From contig JAUJPP010000005.1 in the NCBI GenBank assembly GCA_030562195.1, positions 25,035,106-25,099,105 on the forward strand: a stretch of 64,000 nucleotides of DNA. The letters run 5' to 3'. Source of the stretch: Nipponacmea schrenckii (taxonomy: Eukaryota; Mollusca; Gastropoda; Lottiidae). This document shows, piece after piece, positions 16,001-27,301 of this stretch. The notes beneath the pieces are model-generated. The model was given only the letters and a program-made list of their open reading frames with translations. It ran no database searches and was not told the DNA's origin. The stretch's first letter is position 1. Every line of letters begins with the position of its first letter. Both the position numbers and the translations under genes were made by a program.

Positions 16001-17047
16001 CATCAATCGCTATAAAATAAATAAGGATAACATATTTGATATGTTTTCTTACTGTTGAGTTCTTTGCTCATTGTTTCACCTGCCATTATGATTTACAGAG
16101 AGTCAAGAAAAATATGCTGTAAATGGTTATTTGAGAGAATGGAGAGAGTGGAAAGGCTGTAATCAAGAGTCAATCACAGAATTATTTCATTGTTTGGGAC
16201 AATGTAAAAGAGATGACATTATTTATGAAATTTGTAATAAATTAAGAGATGACATTGGTAAGATTTTTGTTTTCTTTAAAAATTGAAAAAAAGGATGGGG
16301 ACCATTATGTTTATTTTTTGCCTGTAAATTTTATGATATCTTCCTAATTAAATCATGGATTTCGATATTTTATATTCATTATTTGCTGAATCTGTCCAAA
16401 CTCGTTGAGCATCAGGGAAATTGATAGAATCAATTTGAACCATTCCAGTTTCTTCCTGGTTTCTAGTTCCTGCAATTTCACTAAAACTAAGAGTTTTATT
16501 ACGAAACTAATGCAAAGATCTATTTGATTCTATAAGCAAAATTTTAATGTCTGATTTTAGTGACGTCATCAAACAGTTAAATTGCAAGAACCGTGGATTC
16601 TGACCGGAAATTGGAATTCGGCAATTTGATCCCATACATACATTTTTTTTTTAGAAAACTATTCTTTTATTTTATTTCTTTTCTCGACTAATTTCTGTTT
16701 TAGATATAATATTTGACGAAGAGGCAGGTATAGATATAAACAATCCTAATAATAGAGCAAAAAATTCCTTTATATCTGACATCGTAGACATCTTCTTCCC
16801 CTGCCTTAAATCACCTTCTAAAGATACTAAAAATAGAAAGGTAGAGGGCGGCGATACTACAGACAAACTATTAGAAATGAAATCATGTGCTCCACCAGAC
16901 GCTGATGTAAAGAGTGCTGGAAATCTTTATAGAGAACGAGCTTATCCAAGTGCCCCAGTTTTCCCAGACGACAGCAATGCGGTTGTTGATCCTCAATTAC
17001 AAGGATATGATAGGCAATTTTCTTGTCCTGTTCAGTGTACAACATGA
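1022..17047 (+). CDS. TNF receptor superfamily-like death-domain receptor (9 coding exons found, 5' end missing)
   Basis: Type I membrane receptor expected to bind a TNF-family ligand and signal through a cytoplasmic death domain. Exons: 1022-1085, 9454-9565, 11808-11968, 14498-14576, 14834-14910, 15328-15579, 15787-15912, 16099-16257, 16704-17047. All junctions are AG/GT and the phases agree, giving 457 residues without the signal peptide. Residues 1-170 hold cysteine-rich repeats; CPPGHEMIKC is rebuilt across the first junction, followed by [13 protein letters not shown] and CEFC. A single membrane helix (about 185-210) ends in a basic stop-transfer run (RRRKQRRR). The death-domain-like region (about 255-343: [29 protein letters not shown]) is split by a phase-1 intron. 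A tail of about 115 residues follows, with no domain I recognise. The donor at 15580 is preferred over read-through to TAA because it keeps frame with the death-domain exon. The donor at 9566 is weak. The exact subfamily (NGFR-, EDAR- or TNFR1-like) is not resolved. Confidence 0.85.
1086..6677 (+). other. First part of the 8.4 kb intron 1 of the TNFR-like gene
   Basis: AT-rich intron sequence. A C homopolymer lies near 1185-1195. Short open frames on both strands, such as 3946-4200, show no recognisable protein. No further exon with matching phase was found. Confidence 0.6.
6678..7572. mobile_element. 895-bp inverted-repeat element (non-autonomous DNA transposon-like)
   Basis: The first 24 bases, starting TTAAAGGGATAATAGG, are the exact reverse complement of the last 24, ending CCTATTATCCCTTTAA. 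No long reading frame lies between. The outermost TTAA on each side could be a TTAA target duplication, as made by piggyBac-type elements, or part of the terminal repeat. Relatives of the right end (54590-54838) and, inverted, of the left end (55250-55393) occur later in the window, so this is a dispersed family. Confidence 0.8.
7573..9453 (+). other. Rest of intron 1 of the TNFR-like gene
   Basis: No supported gene. The stretch 8626-8842 is open on both strands for about 70 codons, but I do not recognise either product. Confidence 0.5.
9731..9820. repeat. Short inverted repeat around CAGCCAATCAGA
   Basis: ACAGCCAATCAGAAT near 9734 pairs imperfectly with CTCAGATTGGCTGT near 9798. It lies in intron 2 of the TNFR-like gene and resembles the end of a small MITE, but element boundaries are not clear. 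Confidence 0.4.
10314..10402 (+). repeat. Three-copy tandem repeat, unit about 32 bp
   Basis: Three successive variants of a unit containing TTCTAAAGCTAGGTGGAAAC, the middle one diverged. It lies in intron 2 of the TNFR-like gene. The remainder of 9566-11807 shows nothing else I can name. Confidence 0.6.
15174..15238 (+). repeat. Two-copy tandem repeat, unit about 35 bp
   Basis: TTTAATTCCGTGTACGGTTT is followed by the close variant TTTAATTCCGCGTATGGTTT. It lies in the intron before the transmembrane exon of the TNFR-like gene. Confidence 0.5.
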
Positions 17048-17988
17048 TTTATGAAACTTGTTTGCCAATTTTTTTATATAACAATTGTGATTGGATATTC
17101 CTCTTGGAACAAACATTTAAACCCAGATCATGTGAAATGGTTAAATCGTTTTGGCATAATAAGGTATTAATGAATCTGTATTTGTTGGTAATACGTGTGA
17201 TGGTAAGCCTGTGTTGCAGGGTTTATTCCTTGAGATTTTGGCAGTGCGCACTTACCACTGAAAGAAAAATAGTACTAAAAGCGTTAGTCATTTGGGCATC
17301 GACAATAGAAAGACAATGACCTAGCATTGCCTTTTTTATATTAAGAAAGGGCTGCTTCATAATATCGATGACACTAACGTGTAACACAGTGTCGTGGTGT
17401 GTCGAGATACAAATAGTGCTAAATGAACACACCTCTACAAAATGATAACACATCTCTCTCCATTACCAGCGAACAAGTCTTTCTTATTCAACAGAAGCTA
17501 TGAAATATATAAAGTTGTACCCTTGTGAACAAAATACTTGCCACTTCTCATGGTATTGTGAAAGTTGTATATATCATTTAATCATGCGACTTCAAAAGTC
17601 GTCATTTATGTTATTCATGTACGATTTATCTGTGAATATTTTGATGCGAAATATGTTTATTGACCATTTAGTAAGTACAAAGTGTAGATTTCTGTAGCTG
17701 TTTCGCCCTTCCTACTCGATGTATGTCTCTGAAGGATGGAAATCACGTCATTATGCTTTTATTTCATTTATATACTATGTATGTGTGACGATTTCATATA
17801 TATCAAAAAGCTTTTATATTTTATAACGAAACTGAAACTCTAGTATTTTCATCCTTGAGAATCAATTATCAAGACAAAGTTATTGAACATACTTGTTCTC
17901 CGATGTGGCAGTATTTTGTTATGGAACTAAACTGCACAATGGGAAATGTAGTAAAAAAAAATTCATTACAGCCACAATTATACTATAC

Positions 17989-17994
17989 AATAAA
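17989..17994 (+). terminator. Candidate polyadenylation signal of the TNFR-like gene
   Basis: AATAAA about 940 bases after the TGA at 17045-17047. This is the first canonical hexamer downstream that looks suitably placed, and it implies a 3' UTR near 0.95 kb. Confidence 0.45.
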
Positions 17995-17999
17995 AGTTC

Positions 18000-19639
18000 A
18001 TATCAAAATCTTATAATTTAGTTTGTGTTTGAATGGATTTATTTCAATTCCCTCTTATTAAGCATTGGACTTTGTACTTTAAAGGTATATAAGCATTTAC
18101 CATTGTTTATAATATTAATTCACTTCATTGTATTATCAAAGTTGCTATGGTAATATTTCTTCGCATTGACATTTTATCTTTGTGTTCTCGTTTGTTTTGA
18201 TTCAATCATTAACATAATTATATATTGTTCAAGATTAATTCATTCTCGAGCTACAAATGCTTATCGATATAAATTAGAATAAGCCTACTTTTCTGATAAT
18301 CATTCGATGATCATTCACATGATAGCTGTATGTGGTAATATTTTGTCATAATTTCATCAATTACAGAAATTTTTTAATGTTATAAACTCTAAAGTTAATC
18401 TAAATAAATTAAATTAAAATAATTATATTAATTATAAGTGTACAAATATACACAAGCTTTAATAAGTCCTATTGACACGTCAGCTTTTCTCCAAACAATA
18501 TATTTGGTCAATAAAATTAGTTTTATTTCTCACTAGTAGAAGAATAATAAGAGACCATGCATCCATGAATTTCTTCTTCTAAGACATTTCTAACCATCGC
18601 GTGTCACAGTCGGTTTATTATCGAATGCATTTTTCACAGACTAAAACGTTTAATATTTTATGATTAACTGCTTTTTGAAGTTATTGCATTTTTTTGGACA
18701 TAAATGAAATATTTTATTTTTTTGTGTAAATGAAATTATGTTTATTATTGTTGATGAAAGCGATTATTATTGTATCTCCATTTTGTTTATTTCATATTTC
18801 GCTCTTGTAATAAACAAATATTTTCTATTTATTATGTTTTACATGTATTCCAATTACTAGGCGACAAATATTTCTTATTTGTGAGCCTTGACACTAGAGC
18901 AAATTGTCCATGCACCCTGTGTTACTGCAGTATAGTAGCCGGATTTCCAATCTATATTTTCTCGTACCTTGGGGTTGATTTTATCAAAAGTCGTTATAAA
19001 AATCCTGAAGCACCCTCAAAGTTTGTCGCATTCAATCTCTCCCCTATTGTCCTATAGCTATAACTAACGAATGATAGGTCAATGTTCATTTGAAAACAGA
19101 ACACAGTATGTAAATACATTATCATTATAGAAAAGCTAAAAAAAATTATTTAGAACCCGTACATAACTGTATATTAAGATAAAGCAAATTAAGTATATTA
19201 AGATAAAGCAACTGCAGTAGATGAATATTTGACCATACGTGATTGTGTACCCACGGGCGGAATAATGCCAAACCTCTTTTAAATCCCTGGGATACACTTA
19301 CAGTGAAACTAGCATAATAAATCAACAATTTCTTTGCAAAACATAATTTATGACGTTTAAATGTATATACCAATTTTATTCTACGAACGCTAAACATATC
19401 CATGGGGTGCCTGACTTGACATTAGAAGTTCAAGACATGCTTCTAGCAGATAAAATACTCAATGATATTCAAATATAATGAGATAAAGCATGATTTTTGT
19501 TATTTAAAAGTTTGTGTGCTCAATGGTTTGTGCACACAGGTACAACACAGAAAGGTAAGGAAATTCATTTTCTTCAAAGGGGGTACGAAAATCAGTGTAT
19601 TTGGTTTGTAGTTTTGATATGTTTGCCATATTTCGTATG
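18000..19639. other. Intergenic, no gene seen
   Basis: AT-rich spacer. A 24-bp unit (ATTAAGATAAAGCAA-like) is repeated twice near 19170-19212. No coding signal. Confidence 0.5.
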
Positions 19640-22134
19640 GAGGTCAATTATGGTCAGAATAAAATTCAGTGAAGAAATCACTAATACTGTAATGCAAAAA
19701 ACATTGTACCTTTAATGTAAATGTCTTTTGTACTAATACCTAAAATACATCATGCATTTAACATAATGCAAACGACATTTTTACCTTTAATGCAAATGTT
19801 GTGTGTACTAATACCTAAATAACATTGTGCATCGAACCTTTAATGCATAAGTAAAATGTCAAAATACGTAATACAATCAACAAAATGCGACTAGTGATTT
19901 CACGCATTACATATCACACTTAACATAACTTCTTCAACAAAGTACACGTTACATTGCATCTTTGTATTATCTCGACTGCATTAACTTCCACTATATGCAA
20001 ATGAGCTTATGGGCGGATTTTAAAATGTCAATTATTCATATTAACTAAATTCTCCCTGTAACGTCCATTTCGTCCTCAAACCAGCTCGTGTCCAAATATT
20101 TTCGACTGTGTCAAACAGAAGTAATAATTAATTATATATTATTATTCTAATTTAAAATTTCATGCTTTTTATGCCCATATGAAACAGGAGGTATGTAGTT
20201 AAAACTGACTTGTTCAATTTGATTTATGTTTTGATTTTTACCTAATTGGTGGTATTGAATCTGATACACAATATGAAGTATTTTTTACTTATATTTTTTT
20301 TTATGTTGAAGAGAATACAAAAGTAAATCTATTTGTCTACTGAAGACTACGATAAATTTACTACAACACTGACATCAACAATTTATTGGGGTGAAATTGG
20401 CAGAAAATGACTGATTTGTTATCCACTGTGAAAATAGAATTACAGTTGTATTTATTTTCAAAAGAAAATCATTCTACTAACCATTTGATTAATGTCTTGA
20501 AAATTTTTCACTAGTCATTATCGCATGATTTTTTTTTTATATAATGTATAGTAATATGTCTATTTATTAATATTTAAATCCTATCAGGATGTAAATTATT
20601 AGTGAACTTCGGTTTCAAAATTATTGCCCTTGACTTAGTAAAATTTTGTATGTGAACGCGATAAAAGCTAGAGTTTTCATTGGATTTGGATGAAATTGGG
20701 TATGCTAGTCCGTGATGATATTATCTCGGTCAAGTTCGAATTTAGAGAAATGACTAAGTGATTTCCAAAAATTTTTTGGTGATAGTCAGATATCGTATGC
20801 GACTCTCGTATTCGACCGGAGAATGGATCCATCTTTGACTTCAGTTTCCGCACAAAAAATATTTTATGCATAGATAAAGTCGGATCATAAGTAGAGTCGA
20901 CCTGGTGGGCATATCCATAATCTTTATCTTATTGATTTACATGTAGGTGCTTTCCTATCTGTTCCCCCTTTTTATATCAAGTTTAATGCCATGCCATTTG
21001 TTTTTAAATCAGCGGGGGTCTTTAGGCCACGTTGCATTCTGGCAAATAAATATATTTGATTTACAAATAAACAAATATTTCAAATATAGCCCTATATTAA
21101 TATTGTATACCTATATTTCGCAACCAATGCACTTGGTGATAATTGCTTCAAGGCAAATACCTAATATATAGGCCAAGGCGATATACAACCATTCAATAAA
21201 TAAAGTAAAAAAAATATGTGTGCTACTAACTTTTCAATGATAGGAAGTTTTTTTGTACAATAGCTGGGGTTTATGGTAAATTATTTCAAATCTTTCGAAA
21301 CAGGTTCGTAACTATAATATAAGGGGTGAAGAGGGTCCCTGTCCTCTCCCGTCTTTTTATTGGTTAGAGACAGATGAACCAAATAATCAGCCAAAAAATA
21401 TTATAATTATGAAGCGCATCGCTTATGTGAACAGTTCTATAGACCCCTCCCTTCCGATGAGTCCTATGTGCCCACTTGTTTACTGTTACGGGAAGGCCCT
21501 ATGAGTTAAAAAATACTCTAATAGGAGGTTTGGTCAAAAGAAAGCCTCAAACTACTTTTTTCCGTCTTGGAATAAATAGATTTTGGAGCTAGTAAGCTCC
21601 GTTAAGCTTTGGTTTTACAGGTTGTTAAGCTTAACGGGTTTTTTGAGAGTCTGTATTCGGTTTTCATCCTATTTAAAAAAAGATTATCATATCCGAGCAC
21701 ACATGTATCAGGAAAACCATGGAAAGATGTTAACATGAATAATTGACATTTTAAGCTCCGCCCATAAGCTCATTTGCAAATAGTGGAAGATAATGCAGTC
21801 GAGATAATACAAAGATGCAATGTAACGTGTACTGTGTTGAAGAAGTTATGTTAAGTGTGATATGTAATGCGTGAAATCACTAGAGGTATTTTGTTGATTG
21901 TATTACGTATTTTTACATTTTACTTATGCATTAAAGGTTTGATGCACAATGTAATTTAGGTATTAGTACACACAACATTTGCATTAAAGCAAAGGTAAAA
22001 TGTCGTTTGCATTATGTTAAATGCATGTGTATTTTAAGTTTTAGTACAAAAGAGAAAATCTAAAGGTAAAATGTTATTGCATTACGGTATTAGTGATTTC
22101 TTCACTGAATTTTGTTCTGACCATAATTGACCTC
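19640..22134. mobile_element. 2.5 kb foldback element with 406-bp inverted arms
   Basis: The left arm 19640-20045 begins GAGGTCAATTATGGTCAGA. The right arm 21729-22134 is its reverse complement along nearly the whole length, with scattered mismatches and small gaps. Both arms measure 406 bp. The interior of about 1.68 kb (20046-21728) has no long open frame; it includes a small hairpin around 21590-21645 (AAGCTTAACGG). This architecture fits a foldback or long-TIR non-autonomous DNA transposon. I could not define a convincing target-site duplication. Confidence 0.8.
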
Positions 22135-22670
22135 AATATTTTCGGTAGTTTGTTGGGGTCTTTAATATCTGTAAATAGTTTTCATAAGTAGCCTACTAAA
22201 AATGTACGAAAATCGCCTAGTTTATTCAAATATAAGAATTTTATACCAAAATATCTCTTCTAAAGCAACGAAGAGTCACCTTTTTAAAGCGGGTAATTCT
22301 CGACACACATGACTTTAAATGGGTCATTTTTAGCCTTCATCCAATGTCCTGGCAAAATTTCCCTCATTGCACACTGCATGGCGTTGCCCGTCTTCATTAG
22401 CCCATAAGGTGCAGAAGAGTAGGACGTAAAACTCGATTCATTTCATTTCATTTTTTAGCCTTCATCAAACGAATGCGCCTGTCACTTTGAGCAAATAATT
22501 ATACTGCCGACAGATACGTTCGACAAGGAGCTTCCTGTAGGTTTAAACATCTGCAATAATTACAATGAAGTGAATGTTGGGTACTATGACTGAAAAATTG
22601 GTTTTGGTAGAATAATTTAGGTGTTATCAATATTTCTTCATCACCAATTCAATCATATTTTCAGATTAAA
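22135..22670 (+). other. Leader region of the adenylating-enzyme gene
   Basis: No coding sequence. A pyrimidine-rich stretch ending ATATTTTCAG at 22664, six bases before the ATG, looks like a splice acceptor, so an untranslated first exon probably lies upstream. Confidence 0.45.
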
Positions 22671-24308
22671 ATGTCACTTCCTGATAGTCACAGTGTTGAA
22701 GAAAGATTGTTATATTGGGCAGAAGAACACCCAAACACTGATGCCTTTGTATTTATTGATAGAGATAGTAAGAGAACAGCACTCACTTGTAAAGAGATGT
22801 ATGATCAAGCTGTCCTTTTCGCTAAACATCTGAGAAAAATCGGTCTGGAAGCTGGAGACATTGTGAGCAATCTGCTGCCTGATTCACCAAATGGGTTTAT
22901 AGCATTCTTTGGTATAATATTGGCCAGATGTGTTGTGGTGACCGACAAAATTCACCTTAAAGACGGTTCCGATTTGATAGGAAATTTGAATAGGATGAAA
23001 TGTAGAGCTATGGTTCTTTCATCAGATGTCAACGACGAATGCTACCAAGTACTTTCTAGACATATCGATTCACACGATGGTTGTAGAATTGAGTCTAAAA
23101 CATTGCCCTATTTATCTAACATTGTCTACACCGATGAGAATCAGGATTATGGATTTAAGTGGACCACATCAATCACAGATCAGGATGTTGATTCCACTGG
23201 TGCCATGTGGACTGATCCGAATGCAGATGTATTAATACTCACAACTTCTGGTACCACCGGCAAGTCAAAACTAGTTGTTCATTCTGGTCGAATTTTCCAG
23301 GGATTAGATGTATTCAGGCAACATGAGCATGCAAAGAGTTCTTCTGGATGTTTGAATTTCAATTCACTGTGTTGGATGTCAGGGCTTCCAGTGTACTATT
23401 TGAGCATGGGACAAAAACGAGTTTGCATAGACAAAAGAAACCCACCTAAATCCGAACAACTCTATCCATTCATATACAACATCATAATACAAGAAAATTG
23501 TGATGAGATATCGGTATCACTTTCAGAAATGTTAAGTCTTGTAGAATATGTCAAGTCTAATCCAAACCTTAAGAAATGGAGCCTGAAAACTTGTGTTGTA
23601 GGTGGTCGTCCATTAACCAAAGCGCATATAGAAACAATATTGCCAACAGTAGAAACGTTTTACAACATATATGGAGCATCAGAGGTTAGTGCAGTTGCTC
23701 ACAAGAAAATTGAGAAAATCACCGATATCGAAAATTTTAATGTAGGAATTGCCATACCAGGATGTGAATTCGTAATAAGAGACGAACAGAATCAAGAAAT
23801 GCCGCGGGGTAAAAATGGATTTTTGTATGTCAAATCACCATGGATTTTCAAGCGATATTTAGGAGATCACGAGACAACCAAAAAACACATTGATGAAGAA
23901 GGGTTTTTTAGCATCAAAGATACTGGTTACGTCAATGATCGCGGCGAACTCATTGTCTTTGGTCGTGCTCAAGATGTCATAATGAGAGGAGATGATTATT
24001 TCCACCCATCTTCGATTGAATCTGTTATAAGAACATGTCCAGAAGTCAGCGATGTCATGGTTGTGAAGGTACCGGATTCTCAGCTAGTGAATGACTTGTG
24101 CGCATGTGTAGTACCTCGCGAAGGTTCTAATTTAAATGTAACCAAAATAGAAGAATTTTGCAAGGAGATATTTGTTCCGGAGGATTACGCTCATGTCAGT
24201 TTTTGCCCACGGTATTTTATAACTCTAGACAGGATTCCCTTAAGCACTAACAACAAACCTGACAGATCAGCCTTAGAAAAGTATGCGGCTAAATATTTTG
24301 ATCTGTAA
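22671..24308 (+). CDS. Acyl-CoA synthetase/luciferase-type adenylate-forming enzyme
   Basis: A 545-residue member of the ANL superfamily (acyl-CoA synthetases, NRPS adenylation domains, luciferases). The family activates a carboxylate with ATP to an acyl-adenylate, usually followed by transfer to CoA. Visible motifs: P-loop-like TTSGTTGKSK at 191-200, YGASE at 334-338, KDTGY at 416-420 (its Asp aligns with the ribose-binding Asp), hinge GRAQD at 431-435, and NNKPDR at 527-532, where K529 takes the place of the C-terminal catalytic lysine although the usual preceding Gly is Asn. Length is normal for the family. The C-terminus (FDL) is not a peroxisomal signal and no N-terminal targeting peptide is evident, so a cytosolic location is likely. 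The CDS has no intron. The ATG lies six bases after a likely acceptor, and AATAAA occurs at 24499. The substrate cannot be told from sequence. Confidence 0.9.
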   Translation: MSLPDSHSVEERLLYWAEEHPNTDAFVFIDRDSKRTALTCKEMYDQAVLFAKHLRKIGLEAGDIVSNLLPDSPNGFIAFFGIILARCVVVTDKIHLKDGSDLIGNLNRMKCRAMVLSSDVNDECYQVLSRHIDSHDGCRIESKTLPYLSNIVYTDENQDYGFKWTTSITDQDVDSTGAMWTDPNADVLILTTSGTTGKSKLVVHSGRIFQGLDVFRQHEHAKSSSGCLNFNSLCWMSGLPVYYLSMGQKRVCIDKRNPPKSEQLYPFIYNIIIQENCDEISVSLSEMLSLVEYVKSNPNLKKWSLKTCVVGGRPLTKAHIETILPTVETFYNIYGASEVSAVAHKKIEKITDIENFNVGIAIPGCEFVIRDEQNQEMPRGKNGFLYVKSPWIFKRYLGDHETTKKHIDEEGFFSIKDTGYVNDRGELIVFGRAQDVIMRGDDYFHPSSIESVIRTCPEVSDVMVVKVPDSQLVNDLCACVVPREGSNLNVTKIEEFCKEIFVPEDYAHVSFCPRYFITLDRIPLSTNNKPDRSALEKYAAKYFDL

Positions 24309-24498
24309 ATTGTTACTAAGGTCATCATCTTTTAAAAGATCCATCTCCGATCAAAGTTTGAATGTAATATGCTTAGGGTGAAAACATATCCAAACTGCAA
24401 CTATTCGTCTTAGCGCCAAAATTAAGTTTTAAATGTAAATCTAATATATTTATGCGTATATTTCTGTAATTTGTCATGATACCTATGTCACCATATTA

Positions 24499-24504
24499 AA
24501 TAAA
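24499..24504 (+). terminator. Candidate polyadenylation signal of the adenylating-enzyme gene
   Basis: AATAAA about 190 bases after the stop codon, in AT-rich 3' UTR-like sequence. Confidence 0.5.
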
Positions 24505-24797
24505 TATTATACAAAACAGGCTCTTGGAGTATATCCATTTTTAGCATATATAGGACAGTATCTATGTATATATAGATATTTAAAACAATGTTGGACTGTG
24601 GAATTTTGAGTCAACGACGCCAACTGTTACCAATGCATATCCCAGCATTACATTCTAATACATCTCATTTGGATATGATCAATCCTCACAAGGCCTCTCC
24701 AAATGTAAGATTTAATCATTTAACAAAAGATTGATTACCAGGCAAGGTGACATACGCCCACACGTTAGCATTGTTAAATAACTTTTCCTTTGATTAA

Positions 24798-25254
24798 AGG
24801 GGCCCAAGCTAGATTTTTAGGGGTCGTTTTGGGCCTGTGTTACATTTAAACAGTCCTCAGAAATATTCAAGCTCTGAGAAAATCGCAAAATACCTTGAAA
24901 TATGCCTCAAACAAAAAATTTCACTTTTCATTTTCTTTCCGTGCTGTGTGTCCTGTTAACAAAGTCTACTTTTGAAAAATGCATTGTAGTCTGTTTATAT
25001 AGATGACCGCTATTGCACGGCGGGAAGGATAACTCTTTGATTATCAAGACGAACCATTTTCCAATATGGCGGGACGTTCGTAATTTCTTAAGTCATTATG
25101 ATTTTTCAAACACGGATAATTATGGATACACATGGATTTGAAAGACAAATTTCAAAGGTAAGCTCTGTAGACTATTTCTGATAAGCTAACCAAAAGATTT
25201 CATGTGTTTGAGGCTGTCGGATGATTGTCCGAAACTAATAAAGCCTGGACCCCT
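24798..25254. mobile_element. 457-bp inverted-repeat element, copy 1
   Basis: It begins AGGGGCCCAAGCTAGA and ends AAAGCCTGGACCCCT, giving imperfect terminal inverted repeats of about 14 bp, and is flanked on both sides by TTAA (24794-24797 and 25255-25258). A second copy at 42013-42497 shares most of the interior, including GGGTCGTTTTGGGCC near the left end and AATATGGCGGGACG near the middle. No coding capacity. Confidence 0.8.
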
Positions 25255-25410
25255 TTAATAGCACCTATATATACAAACAAACCTCTATTGAACACGCAAT
25301 ACTATTTGACGTGATTTAACTAAGTCAAAGACAATAGCTCAAAAACTGTTCATCAAAATTGTCAAATTCAAACTTGACCGCTATGGAAGACAATCCCTGC
25401 CATAATTAAT

Positions 25411-27301
25411 CATTCTTAATGCTTAATTCGGTGATAAACATTAGTACAGTAAAATCAACATTCGTACGCTTACTTTGACATTCGTTCGCTAAATTCATAA
25501 TTTGTTGTTAAAATTTTATCATTCGAATAAAGAATATTACTGAACAAATTAACGATAAAGCCGAACTAATATTACCCACTTCATAACGCCGAATGAAGTT
25601 TACTGAACAAATGTTGAAAAACATTTCTCGCATTTCATGAGAACGTTATCATTATGACGACAAGTGGCGCTGCTCAATTTGAGTTAGGGCTTTTTATTTG
25701 GTCAATTTTTATGGCCGGCCAGTGGCTGTGTACAAAGTAGAGAATCTTATTATGAATTCCAATTTGTTACAAAGCGAAGTTTTTAATCAAACTCTTGGTA
25801 CTCTTTATTCATTGGAATGTGAGATTTTGATATAAATATGGTGCCTATACCATGAAATTTTTTCAAAATGGCCAATTTTTGTACAGTCCACATTGATGTG
25901 GTGGGGCAGATAATTTGATGGAATTTACAAAATACCAACCACATGGTTTCTTCAGACGTGTGAATATATCTAAAATTCCAATATAATAGTATTTTCATGC
26001 CAAGTTTAGGTACTGGCCAGATAAAGATGATGACTTGTTATGGCTCGTCGCCATCAGCGTGGACTTTTCAAACAAAGGTCATTTTTCAAAAAAATTGCCA
26101 TAAAGAGTCTCCATTACTGACAGGCCAGTCGCTAGATTTGGCATGAAAATAACATTTCATTGGAATTTTTTGGACTTTCATAGATCTGAAGGCACCACAT
26201 GTGGTAGGGATTCTACCAATTCCATCAAAACTTATGCCCCACCTGCATCAGTGTGGACTGATAAAAAATTGGCCATATTTTATCAATTGGCCATGAAAAG
26301 TTTTCATCACTGACTGACCAGTCACTAAGCTTGGCATGAAAATACCATTTCTTTGGAATTTTGGGGATATTCACAGGTCTGAAGGCGCCATATGGTTGGG
26401 ATTCTGCCAATTCCATCAAAATTTATGCCCGACCACCATCACCGTGGACTGTTAAAAAATTGGCCATGAAGAGTCTTCATCACTGACTGACCAGTCACTA
26501 AGTTTGGCATGAAAATACCATTTCTTTGGAATTTTGGGGATATTCAAAGGTCTGAAGGCGCCATGTGGCTGGGATTCTGCCAATTCCATCAAAACATATA
26601 GCCCACCACCATCAGAGTGGACTATTAAAAAATTGGCTATTTTTCTAAGATTGGCCATGACGACTCTTCGTCTCGAACTGGCCAGTAACTAAGCTTGTCA
26701 TGAAAATACTTTTATATTGGAATTTTCGATATCTTCAAAGGTCTGAAGAAACCATGTAGTTGGGAATTTGCTAATTCCATCAAAATATCTGTCCCACAAC
26801 CATCACTGTGGACTGTACAAAAATTGGCCATTTTTCAAAACATTTCCTGGCTTAGGCACCATATTTATCTCAAAATCTTACATTCCAATGAATAAAGAGA
26901 ACCAAGAGTTTGATTAAAAACTTCGCTTTTTATCATAGAATTGGAATTCATAATAAGATTCTTTACTTTGTACACAGCCACTGGCCAGCCATAAAAAAAT
27001 GGCGAAACAAATAGGAACGAAGCCCTAACTAAAATTGAGCAGCGCCACATGTCGTCATAATGATATCGTTCTCATGAAATGCGAGAAATGTTTTTCAACA
27101 TTTGTTCGGTAACCTTCATTCGGCGTTATGAAGTGGGCAATATTAGTTCGGCTTTTTCGTTAATTTGTTCAGTAATATTCTTTATTCGAATGATAAAATT
27201 TTAACAACAAATTATGAATTTAGAGAACAAATGTCAAATTAAGCGTACAAATGTTGATTTTACTGTACTAATGTTTAACACCAAATTAAGCATTAAGAAT
27301 G
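25411..27301. mobile_element. 1.9 kb foldback element with a tandem-repeat core
   Basis: Arms of about 615-630 bp (25411-26025 and 26672-27301) are inverted copies, starting CATTCTTAATGCTTAATT and ending in its near complement. Between them lie direct repeats of about 190 bp, whose CATCAGYGTGGACT-like motif recurs at 26052, 26246, 26437, 26610 and 26801. The inner part of each arm is itself built from the same unit, inverted on the left (25880-26020). No open frame of note. The organisation resembles foldback transposons, with long modular inverted repeats of internal tandem units. Confidence 0.8.

Noticed and set aside
18770..19057. 95-codon plus-strand frame
   Set aside because: No domain, no splice support, hydrophobic AT-rich translation typical of non-coding sequence.
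25783..26658. Three related minus-strand ORFs
   Set aside because: They are translations of the tandem units of the foldback element, not genes.
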